The position numbers were made by a program, and so were the translations under genes. DNA of 64,000 bases. It comes from Glomus cerebriforme (Eukaryota > Glomeromycota > Glomeromycetes > Glomerales > Glomeraceae). The notes under the pieces were generated by a model, which was given only the letters and a program-made list of their open reading frames with translations, did no database searches and had not been told where the DNA came from. How positions within the stretch are numbered: position 1 is the first letter of the stretch; each line of letters begins with the position of its first letter. The stretch spans positions 28,371-92,370 of the forward strand of contig QKYT01000429.1 in NCBI GenBank assembly GCA_003550305.1, given 5' to 3'. Positions 1-9,419 of this stretch are shown piece by piece.

Positions 1-2
1 GT

Positions 3-653
3 ACTTTATTTGAAAGAGGTGTTAAAAAATTGAAAGATGTTTTTTTACCAAAACTTGAAATTCTTTCTTTAATAAATGTTAAAGGAAAATATTTAACGAT
101 TTTTACTCAATTAATAGAAAAAACAAAAGGTTCTCTTAAAATTCTTAATATTCACTTTCGTAAAAAATATCCTTTATCTTTATCACCTTCATCATTATCA
201 TCAATTGAATATTATCTTCGTACAATTCAAACGACATGTCCAAATATTGAAGTCTTACCGGTTTGGTTAATTTCAGAAATTTCTTTAATTGATTTTGAAA
301 ATTTATTAAAATCTTGTTCAAAAATTAGAAAAATTATTATTCATGTTATAACAACAAATTCAAATTTTCAAATTGATACAGTATTAGCGAAACCAGTTTT
401 ATATCTATTAGCAATAAAATCATCATCTACCCTTTTAAATAATATTCATTTAATTGGTAGATGGAGTTTTTCTAATTTAGATCTTGAAGAATTTTTTGAA
501 TTATGGATAGAAATGAAAAGAAAACGTTTAACATTTAATTTTAATAATAATATTTGTTCTAATTATATTATTAGAGTATGCGAATTTTATCATAAAATAG
601 GTGTTATTAAAAGTGGTACAATCAATTACACTAGTCCATATAAATATTATTAG
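3..653 (+). CDS. F-box/LRR-like protein, 3' fragment cut by window edge
   Basis: The frame is open from the first bases of the window to a stop at 651-653, so this is the C-terminal part (about 216 residues) of a longer gene. It reads as leucine- and isoleucine-rich segments of the pattern LEILSLINV, with cysteine- and asparagine-containing turns (TCPNIEVLPVWL, FENLLKSCSKIRKIIIHV). That pattern is typical of the degenerate leucine-rich repeats in the greatly expanded F-box-like families of Glomeromycotina. No F-box is visible because the 5' part lies outside the window. In such proteins the F-box binds Skp1 in an SCF ubiquitin ligase and the repeats select the substrate; that role is family knowledge and was not seen here. 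No introns are evident. Confidence 0.6.
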   Translation, partial: TLFERGVKKLKDVFLPKLEILSLINVKGKYLTIFTQLIEKTKGSLKILNIHFRKKYPLSLSPSSLSSIEYYLRTIQTTCPNIEVLPVWLISEISLIDFENLLKSCSKIRKIIIHVITTNSNFQIDTVLAKPVLYLLAIKSSSTLLNNIHLIGRWSFSNLDLEEFFELWIEMKRKRLTFNFNNNICSNYIIRVCEFYHKIGVIKSGTINYTSPYKYY

Positions 654-1144
654 CAGTTAGTCGTATTTTTTGATAATTAATAAATTTATATATATAAAAG
701 ATATATATAAGATAATGTATTTGTTTTTTCGAATTCCAAAATTAAAATATTCAACAAAGTGATTTAATATTAAACAATATTCTAAAATTCTTTTATAAAT
801 TAAAAGTGCTGTGCGATATTACAAGAACTTGTTGATGTCACTTTTCAGGATGATTTGATTTCCTAATCTACGAGTCTTTCCGGACGGAAATACTCATAAT
901 TATGAGTCACGTTCATGTTTGATTGTTGTATAAAAAACAAATATTGATCTGTTACGTTTTAATATAAATATAAAAAAAAATACTGATCAAACAACTTACT
1001 TCTCTTATTTTATATCATAATATGGCTACTCCTCATCTCTTCAAACTCCTTCAAAATTATTCTTCCGTCTTAATCAAAAATTGTAAGGAAAATTTGTAGA
1101 AAAAAAAAATTTTTTCTTTATTATGGAGTTTAAATTAAAATTGT
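654..1144. other. intergenic region
   Basis: AT-rich spacer between the F-box fragment and the small two-exon gene. It holds short AT microsatellites near 690-710 and no convincing ORF, RNA gene or repeat. A short A run and T run lie just before the ATG at 1145. Confidence 0.5.
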
Positions 1145-1533
1145 ATGTATGTCTTAGATCATGTCATTGAGAATATCCGACAAAATTCCAAAAATGTTGC
1201 AATCTTTAGTGGGTTTTGGGGCGTTTCTTTAGCTGTAATTAATCATATGATAGTATCAAACATTAGTCCAGTGAATGAAGTAGGTAAAATTATTAAATGT
1301 TCTACTTTCTATATGATATCGTTGACACCTTTGTTTCAACTTAGAAAATGAATGGCATTAAAGAGAGAATTGATAGCATTGAGAAAAAAACTGATGCCAT
1401 TGAGAATAGAATTGGCAATCTTGAAAAAAATATGTTAAGTTATTATCTCTTAAAGATTGCGGGACGCTACGAATTATTTGAGCAGAGATTAGTAAAAGTT
1501 GAAGATAAGCAAAAACATATTGATGCAAAGTAG
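1145..1533 (+). CDS. small two-exon coiled-coil protein, unknown function
   Basis: Two adjacent short frames join cleanly by removing a 65 nt intron, 1280-1344 (donor GTAGGT, acceptor TTTCAACTTAG). The exons are 1145-1279 and 1345-1533, giving 107 residues. The N-terminal part has a hydrophobic stretch (FSGFWGVSLAVINHMIV, about residues 22-38) that could be a membrane anchor. The C-terminal part is a heptad coiled coil (IDSIEKKTDAIENRIGNLEKN). The join keeps phase and replaces two separately implausible ORFs with one protein. I do not recognise a named family. Without transcript data it could also be a fragment of a longer gene. Confidence 0.45.
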
Positions 1534-4087
1534 GTGTTAAAAAAATTTTTCTCCACCATAATCATTGAACTTTTAAATTTTTCTATTTTTTTTCTTTCTC
1601 ATCTCACCAAATCGATTTTTACAACTGCACAAAATTATTTAGGTATCTTTGAAAGGGAATTGAGATTATTTTTTATTATTTGCAAGCCCATTTTATTTTA
1701 TATATTAGGTAAAAAAAAAAAATTATACTTAATTATTACAAAATTTCTCTAATTAAAGAGTATGAATTTTTTTTCAAAAAAATGAAAGTTGTCAATTATT
1801 AACAACAATAAAAGATTCTTATCCGTCTCTCCCCATTTTTTACTAAATAAATTAAAATCATTTTCATTATATTTGTTAGAGCTTTAAGTCTTCAGTTTTG
1901 TAGTGATTCTCTACACTGTAAGTTTGTCCTAGGGATCGGAATCGATTCAAACAACATAGTAGAAACGATTCTTGATAATCAATTCTTTACATATAAACCT
2001 GACTCCAAAGCAATTTCCAATACATCTAAGTGCTAAAAATTTTTGCTAAAATTAGAGACTGATGTGAAATCAGGCTGACCATCTATAACTATCATGTAAC
2101 TTACCCTCACTTTTACTACTTTTATATTTGTTGTAGTCATATGTCCCAAATCAAAATAATTACAGATCGCCAACAAAATTTCACTTTCACGTGATCATAG
2201 TATTTTTTCAATAGGTGTCACGCTTTATTTGTCACACGAAATTTTGTATATTTATTTTGTAAACAAATATTTCTAACAATTTCAATTATTTGTAATTTCT
2301 TAATGCCATAATTCCAGCCAAAAATCTGGTTAAATCGTGCAATTTACTTTCGCTTTACCTGTTCCCTATATAAAAGTTGGATATGTCTTAAGGCATTATA
2401 AAAATGGGCCGATAATTTAGGCCAATTATCAATTTTCTTTTAAAAGATGAAGGACACCATGGAGTCCTATGCTACCCTAAATCTGAAAAAATTGAAGATG
2501 GACAAATTCCAAGTTGAAACACAATAATTTGTAATTAACCTAGCTGTTAAAAAATGGATACCATCATCTTAATTTGAATATATAATTACTAGCATACTAG
2601 TAATTAAAAAAAAAACTTATTTTAGCTTTATATTTTTATATTATATTTATTTATACTATATTAGCTTTACAGTTATATAGTATTTAACAATTTTCAATTT
2701 ATAAATTAGGATTTTAATTATTCTATTTTTATAATAGTATAATATAACTATATATATATAAAATACTTTTAATTAATATATTACTATTACTATAATTTCT
2801 TTTTTTTTTTAAAGATAAATTAATCATATTTATTATATTAAAGTCTATTAAAGTCTATTAAAGATGAATACAGTACATTATGTAAATTATGAATATATCT
2901 ATAAAAGAAAAATGTAATTTGCTATATGAGAATATTAATTTGATTGTAAAGGTGAAGTTTGAGAAAATAAAATTTCCTTAGTATAAACTAGCTTTTACAC
3001 TTTATCATATATTTTTCTGATCTAATTTTATATGACTATTTATATTAATACGATTAATTATACCTAAATTTTTATCTAAAGTATTATTACCTATATTGCT
3101 ATTATAATTATATAAATCCTTAGTACTATTACAACTATTACAACTATTTAAAATCTCCTCTTTGATATCATTAAAGAAATTATACAACTTTTTATTATGC
3201 ATATATTCAATTTTTTCCTTTAACTTGTGAATCTTATCTAACATGCATAAACCTAAAACTATCACTTTTTCAATGATCTTTTTTATAGTAGAGTATCTCT
3301 ATTTTGCAGCTTAAAAGAGTCTCACAGATCAATCTTCAATAGAATAATTAAACTCATCATATTCAATTATTAAGTTAATATAATAGTAAAATTTTCTGTA
3401 AGTAAAACTTAAGTATAAAATAAAGCTAAATATAGTTAAGATTTGACTATCACATTTAGATTCCTATGCTTAAAATAAATTACATCTGGAATACTAAATT
3501 CTGTTATAGAAACCTTTGATAAAATTAAAGAAAAATCTGTTTAGAAGTTAAAAAAAATGACATTGAAGTAAATAAAATTATAACGTAAACTATAAGTAAA
3601 GTTTTTAATAATAAAGTGAAGAAGATAAAAGATAAATACATTATTATTATTGTTGTTAATAATAATGTCTACATTGTCAAAAATTGCAGATTTATTATCA
3701 AATACAAGTTAATTTAGTAATAACATCAGGTTTCTTTAAGTTATGAAAAGACTTTTAATTATTACTTATGAAATTAAGAGTGTTCTTTATTGTATTTACT
3801 TTAATAGTATTCTAAGTACTAGATAGAGTAGTACATTCTCTTTCCTGAAAGTAGAAGAAATATTTGAAGTTAATATATCTTGAAAGTAAACATTTTATAA
3901 TAATATTAACTGTAAAAAGAAATAGGTTATTAAGTTTTAATTTGTGAATGAAGGAAATGTTAGTATCAGAATTGAAATATATGTTGTTATTCTTAGTAAT
4001 AAAAGTATTTTAAAGAAAGGGCAAATAAGCAAAGCCATAAGTGCTGTTATTAATATATTTTATTATTATTATTTTTAATATATATAA
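1534..4087. other. AT-rich intergenic region with repeat debris
   Basis: About 2.5 kb with no supported gene. Around 2095-2345 there is a non-coding patch with CACGTGA, ATTTGTCACACG and CATAATTCCAGCCAAAA motifs. Related motifs occur in the TIR element at 5731-6063 (in part in reverse complement), so this is probably an eroded relative. A short direct repeat of TTAAAGTCTA units lies at 2838-2865. The rest is low-complexity A/T sequence. A minus-strand frame at 3005-3265 is asparagine- and isoleucine-rich and is treated as chance. Confidence 0.4.
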
Positions 4088-4272
4088 TCATCCCCCTCTA
4101 TAGTCACCTCCTGTTTAGTCATACCCTCCTTATAAGCACATTTATGTTTGGTCCAATTTACTAATAATATTATTAAAAAAACCTTCTCTATAGTCATATC
4201 ATATAGGTTTTTTATAATTACACCTTTTTTTTTCAGTTCCGAGGGATGTGATTATATAGGGAGACGACTGTA
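4088..4272. mobile_element. possible decayed MITE with imperfect terminal inverted repeats
   Basis: The left end has CCCCCTCTATAGTCACCTCC (from about 4092). The right end, read in reverse complement, has GTCTCCCTATATAATCACATCC (about 4246-4267). They match at roughly three of four positions over 20 nt. The right end runs outward as ACTGTA, so the reversed TIR would start TACAGT, a start seen in pogo/Tigger-type elements. The interior is about 140 bp, non-coding, with further TAGTCATA boxes. The family assignment is inference; the ends are too diverged to be sure. Confidence 0.3.
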
Positions 4273-5159
4273 AATTAAAAAAGGTTTATTACTGATCAAA
4301 TTTTGATAGTTTATTTTTCTAATTTATTTTATTTTTTATTTAGCAATTAAAAATTATATTTTAAGATATTTTTAAAAAGAAACTTGTATCTTATAATATT
4401 ATTAGAAAATTTTAAAGGTGTTGATATATACCAAAAAATGCATTAATTAATACTATTAGTTATTTAACATATTATATAATACTTACAGTATATATTATAT
4501 ATTAAAGTTTATCAATATATAATTTTTTTATATTAACAGTTATTATATACTATTCTTTATTATATGGCAAAAAATAATATATAAAAAATAACTATATATT
4601 TCATTTTGTCTTGTTTTAAATCTAACCAAAAATTTAGTTAAGTTTAATTAAAAATAATAACTATTTTGAATTCTCTTATATTTTAAAATGCAACCAATTA
4701 TAATATTGATTTATATAATAATTTTTAAAAAATTACTAAATATTGCCTAAGTAATCATTACCTTTACTAGTATTAGAATAGCATTTTGGATGAAATTACA
4801 TTTATATTCTTAATTCTGCTTCAAGTTTTATTCTAATGCTGATAAAGACAATGATCATTCAGATAATGTTTAATAATATTTAATTTTTAATATATAATAA
4901 ATATAATTCATTAGTTAATCTTACTATAGGTTTTTTATATTTGATATAAGAGAAGTATAACTTATAAATACTACTTAAACTTAAATCTTAAAATCTAAAT
5001 TCCAAATTTCAAATTCAATCTTAAGTATCAAATTCTAAATTTCAAATCTCAAATTTTTTTTTTTTTTACTCACTTATCTTTTAAAATATATGATATTTTT
5101 ATGAAAATTTGGAGAATATTATATGTAATTCAAATACTATTTGTTACAAATAAAATTTA
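4273..5159. other. AT-rich intergenic region
   Basis: No gene seen. The stretch 4980-5055 is made of short repeated words (AAATCTAAATTCCAAATTTC and variants), a degenerate short-unit tandem array. Confidence 0.4.
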
Positions 5160-5482
5160 TATGTAATTATCACTCAACCCTAATTAAGCTTACATTTAGT
5201 TATTACTTAACCTAAATAAAGTTTACATACAATTACTACTTAACTTACTAAATTAAATAAAGTTTGTGTATAGTTATTACTTAACTTACTTGATCAAGTA
5301 AAGTTTATATATAATACTTTCTAAAATTTGGCAGTATTAAGTAGTATTTAAAAAGTATTGAATAGTAGTTTTCAAAATTTAGTGATATTAGATAGTAATT
5401 AGAAAATACTAGATAGTAGTATTTTTCAAAATTCAGTAATATTGGATAATGTTTAGAAAGTATTAGATAATAATTAAAAAAT
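5160..5482. repeat. two adjacent degenerate tandem arrays
   Basis: 5160-5315 holds about four diverged copies of a unit near 40-45 nt with the core TTACTTAACTTA...AAATAAAGTTTACATA. 5316-5482 switches to a different unit of about 52-56 nt, with three copies sharing TTCAAAATTTAGTGATATTAG...AGTATT. Copy boundaries were judged by eye. No coding potential. Confidence 0.5.
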
Positions 5483-5730
5483 GGAAATTCTGATTTGAAT
5501 TCAGATATTACTATTAAAGAAGTCTGATCTAACTAACCTAACTAAAATTCAGTAAATTTTTGCTTATATTTACATAATACAAAAAAACTTTATAATTAAT
5601 TATATATATATCTAGAAGAATGTTAATTATACTGAAAAGTCAAGCTATACCTTCTTATATCAATTATTAAATATAAAAAAACTTATAAAATTGATTAATA
5701 GATTATATTTATTATAGGAAAAAAGGAATT

Positions 5731-6063
5731 GGCGACCCGGTCGCCATGGCGACCCTGTCACGTGACTTCATATACAAATAATTTATCACCTCCGTATTAC
5801 ATTCCTAGTTTTCCATTTTTACTATTTATTCTAGGGACAGAATTTTTTCAGCATGAAAAAGCCTATTTGTCACATGTTATTCGTCACACTACTAATTTTA
5901 GCAAATTTTATAACGCTAGCTGGAATTTCCTTATTTGGAATCAATGTAATATTATACGACCCAAAAAGGCAATTTTATATTATACAAAATTCCAAAAAAG
6001 GATATTTTTGCTAATCACTTAATTTTGGCCGGAATTATAGGATCGCCATGGCGACAGGTCGCC
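5731..6063. mobile_element. 333 bp non-autonomous TIR element (MITE) with self-complementary GC-rich ends
   Basis: The left terminus, GGCGACCCGGTCGCCATGGC, matches the reverse complement of the right terminus, GGCGACCTGTCGCCATGGCG, over about 24 nt with one indel. Each terminus contains its own palindrome around GTCGCCATGGCGAC, so each end can fold on itself as well as pair with the other. The GC-rich ends stand out sharply from the AT-rich surroundings. The interior includes ATTTGTCACATG and TTTTGGCCGGAATTATAGG. A clear target duplication was not found. A long frame that starts inside the left TIR (5729-6022) is a by-product and not a gene. Confidence 0.6.
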
Positions 6064-6423
6064 ACATAGTAACGTCCAAATCTAAAATTATTTTTTAAAT
6101 AGGATTAATTTTACACCTTTAGTGAATTTCACTGTGATTTACATTATGCATAAATTTTAAAAATAATTAATTAGAGGGCGAATTTTACCTATTTATGTTA
6201 ACTATTTTTGGTTAATAATTTTTACTTGATTTATTTATTTTTTTCTTTCTCTTTTTCATATTTTTTTTTNTTTNTTTNTTTTTNTTNTTTTGTAGGTAAT
6301 AGTAGTATTATGCTATTGTTTTTTAATATCTTATAAGTAATAGTAGTTTGTAATAGTTGTATTCTTTGGTTTTTCCATATAGTGGCATTTTTTCAGTTTT
6401 AACTCTTGACATTTTAACTAACC

Positions 6424-7080
6424 TTAACAATTTCAAACTCTAAAATTTCAAACTCTGATGTGAACTCTTACTCTACAATTTCAAATTCTGACATTTCAAA
6501 CTCTGATGCAAACTCTGACTCTATAATTTCAAACTCTGACATTTCAAATTCTGACGAGTACTCTGACTATAATTTCAAACTCTGCCATTTCAAACTCTGA
6601 CACATACTCTGACTCTATAATTTTAAACTCTGACATTTCAAATTCTGCTGCATACTCTGACTCTATAATTTTAAACTCTGATGTTTCAAACTCTAACATG
6701 ATATACTCTGACTTTATAATTTCAAACTCTGACATTTCAAATTCTGACATGAATTTTGACTTAAATTCTGATATTTCAAATTCTAATGCGACTCTGACTT
6801 TCAAACTCTGATATTTCAAACTCTAATGTAAACTCTGACTTTACTAATTTCAAACTCTGATATTTTAAACTCTGATGCAAACTCTGACTTTTAATAATTT
6901 CAGACTCTGACATTTCAAACTCTGATGCAAATTCTAACTTCTAATAATTTCAAACTCTGACATTTCAAACTCTGATGCAAATTCTGACTTTTAATATTTC
7001 AAACTCTGACATTTCAAACTCTAATGCAATTAAATTTAAACTCTGATATTTCAAACTCTGATTATAATTTAAACTCCAAT
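6424..7080. repeat. satellite array in left palindrome arm
   Basis: Dozens of copies of the word CAAACTCTGA(C/T), arranged as higher-order units of roughly 45-50 nt: TTTCAAACTCTGACATTTCA, then AACTCTGATGCAAACTCTGA, then CTCTATAA or CTTTTAATAA. Read on the minus strand it gives a repetitive SEFEMSEFEIIESEY-like frame (6544-6819), which I interpret as an artefact of the repeat. Confidence 0.75.
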
Positions 7081-7352
7081 GTAGTAAATGATATATTACT
7101 AATTAAATACTAGAAGTTTTATTTTTTCTATCATTTTAATTACATTAATTATTTTTATTGGTAGTTTAATAGATGATTGCAAATGCTAATGTTTTTTACT
7201 TTTCTCTTTTTTTTATTATTATTTGTAAATAATTGTTTNTTTTTTNTGTTTTATACCATTTATTAAAAAAANAAAAAAAANATTTTTATAATAAAATCTT
7301 ATATATAATTTCAAAATTTCTTTGATAAATTAATAAATATAAAATTATGTAA

Positions 7353-8125
7353 TAAAAATTAGGGAAAATTTATTCCTCACCCCATCACGTGATTATATAA
7401 TGATATATAATGTTAANNNNNNNNNNNNNNNNNNNNNNNNNNNNNNNNNNNNNNNNNNNNNNNNNNNNNNNNNNNNNNNNNNNNNNNNNNNNNNNNNNNN
7501 NNNNNNNNNNNNNNNNNNNNNNNNNNNNNNNNNNNNNNNNNNNNNNNNNNNNNNNNNNNNNNNNNNNNNNNNNNNNNNNNNNNNNNNNNNNNNNNNNNNN
7601 NNNNNNNNNNNNNNNNNNNNNNNNNNNNNNNNNNNNNNNNNNNNNNNNNNNNNNNNNNNNNNNNNNNNNNNNNNNNNNNNNNNNNNNNNNNNNNNNNNNN
7701 NNNNNNNNNNNNNNNNNNNNNNNNNNNNNNNNNNNNNNNNNNNNNNNNNNNNNNNNNNNNNNNNNNNNNNNNNNNNNNNNNNNNNNNNNNNNNNNNNNNN
7801 NNNNNNNNNNNNNNNNNNNNNNNNNNNNNNNNNNNNNNNNNNNNNNNNNNNNNNNNNNNNNNNNNNNNNNNNNNNNNNNNNNNNNNNNNNNNNNNNNNNN
7901 NNNNNNNNNNNNNNNNNNNNNNNNNNNNNNNNNNNNNNNNNNNNNNNNNNNNNNNNNNNNNNNNNNNNNNNNNNNNNNNNNNNNNNNNNNNNNNNNNNNN
8001 NNNNNNNNNNNNNNNNNNNNNNNNNNNNNNNNNNNNNNNNNATAAACAAATAAACATTGTTTAAGGGTGATGCCAAAAATGGAAATGTGATCAGGGGGTG
8101 AGGAATAAATTTTCCCTAAAAATTA
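7353..8125. mobile_element. TIR element with perfect 9 bp target site duplication, nested in the palindrome
   Basis: The 22 nt terminal repeats at 7362-7383 (GGGAAAATTTATTCC...CCCC) and 8095-8116 are exact reverse complements. They are flanked by identical 9-mers TAAAAATTA at 7353-7361 and 8117-8125. Removing the insert and one 9-mer restores alignment of the left palindrome arm with the right arm (AATAAAAATTATATAATGC against AATAAAAATCACATGATGC in reverse complement). The element is therefore younger than the palindrome. A 9 bp duplication with G-starting TIRs is the classic pattern of Mutator-like (MULE) elements. The interior is almost entirely the N gap, so coding content cannot be assessed; total length is about 755 bp if the gap size is true. 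Confidence 0.75.
7417..8041. other. assembly gap (625 N)
   Basis: A run of N inside the nested TIR element. Any frame crossing it is meaningless. The gap probably marks sequence that is repeated elsewhere in the genome. Confidence 0.98.
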
Positions 8126-8689
8126 TATAATGCGGTAAAATTAACCTCTAGTAAATTATTTAAAAATTTATCTCCTGGTTAATTATTTTTAAATTAACCT
8201 GTGAACATTAAAATCATCTATAATTAATATTTTTTTAAATTTTTATTTATAAATTTCAGTTTAATATTAGAATAAAACTGATAACTTTTGTACTTATAAA
8301 ACTTAATTTTTATTTTATTAGAAATAGGATTATTTTAACGCTTACCAGAGGTGAAATTCACCAGAAGGTAAATTTTACTGCATCATGTGATTTTTATTAT
8401 ATAATTTTATATTTATTAATTTACCAAAAAAATTGATAATTTTATGAAATTATATATAAGATTTTATTATAAAAATGCTTTTTTTTTATTTTTTTAATAA
8501 ATGGTATAAAACAGAAAAAAGAAACAATTATTTACAAATAATAATAAAAAAAAGAGAAAAGTAAAAAACATCAGCATTTGCAATTATCTATTAAATTGCT
8601 AATAAAAACAATTAATGTAATTGAAATGATGGAAAAAATAAAACTTCTAGTATTTAATTAGTAATATATAACTTACTACATTGAAGTTT

Positions 8690-9115
8690 AAATTATAATT
8701 AGAGTTTGAAATATCAGAGTTTAAATTTAAGTGTCAGAGTTTAAAATGTCAGAATTTGAAATTATTAAAAGTCAGAGTTTACATCAGAGTTTAAAATGTC
8801 AGAGTTTGAAATTATTTAAAGTCAGAGTTCATATCAGAATTTGAAATGTCAGAGTTTAAAATATTAAAAGTCAGAATTTACATCAGAATTTGAAATGTCA
8901 GAGTTTGAAATTATTAGAAGTCAGAGTTTGAAATGTCAGAGTCTGAAATTATTAAAAATTAGAATTTGTATCAGAGTTTAAAACATCAGAGTTTAAAATT
9001 AATAAGTTAGAATTCATGTCAAAGTTTGAAATATCAGAGTTTGAAAGTCAGAGTCGCATCAGAATTTGAAATGTCAGAGTTTGAAATTGTTAAGTTTAGT
9101 TAAAATGTCAAGAGT
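8690..9115. repeat. satellite array in right palindrome arm
   Basis: Inverse of the array at 6424-7080, here as TCAGAGTTTGAAATGTCAGA with spacers such as AATTATTAAAAG. It is about 425 nt against about 660 nt on the left, so the two arms have lost or gained repeat units independently since the inversion formed. Confidence 0.75.
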
Positions 9116-9419
9116 TAAAAATGAAAAAATGCTAATATATGGAAAACCCAAAGAATATAACTATTACAAACTACTATTACTTACAAGACATTAAAAAACA
9201 ATAGCATAATATTACTATTATCTACAAAATAATAAAAANAAANAAACAAAAAAAATATAAAAAAGAAAAAGAAAAAAACAAACAAACCAGATAAAAATTA
9301 TTAACCAAAAATGGTTAACATAAATAAATAAAATTCACCCTCTAATTAATTATTTTTAAAATTTATGCATAATGTAAATCACAGTAAAATTCACCGGAGG
9401 TGAATGTAAAATTAATCCT

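Larger units (their letters stand above)
6101..9419. mobile_element. 3.3 kb palindrome: two inverted element copies with a satellite in each arm
   Basis: The left end AGGATTAATTTTACACC...ATTTACATTATGCATAAA is the inverse of the right end TTTATGCATAATGTAAAT...GTAAAATTAATCCT. The arms remain alignable for more than 1 kb, including a poly-pyrimidine/N patch, the satellite, and TGTTTTATACCATTTATTAA. A second, more diverged GGATTATTTTAACGCTTACC end sits at about 8327. This suggests two element copies in inverted orientation, left about 6101-8217 and right about 8327-9419, separated by about 110 bp. The left copy is interrupted by the insertion at 7362-8116. No transposase gene is visible, so this is a non-autonomous or foldback-type structure. 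A precise duplication at the outer ends was not identified. Confidence 0.65.

Noticed and set aside
1534..1752. Frame after the small two-exon gene
   Set aside because: Begins right after that gene's stop at a non-ATG codon and encodes mostly Phe/Ile/Leu from T-rich DNA.
3005..3265. Minus-strand frame rich in Asn and Ile
   Set aside because: Low-complexity AT-driven composition, non-ATG first codon and no exon partners.
5729..6022. 97-residue plus-strand frame
   Set aside because: Starts inside the left TIR of the MITE, lacks any domain pattern and does not extend past the element.
6544..6819. Minus-strand frame of SEFEMSEFE-type repeats
   Set aside because: Direct translation of the CAAACTCTGA satellite, inside a palindrome arm; equivalent frames in other units are broken.
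7393..8076. Long frames on both strands across the N gap
   Set aside because: They exist only because N is read through; no residues are known.
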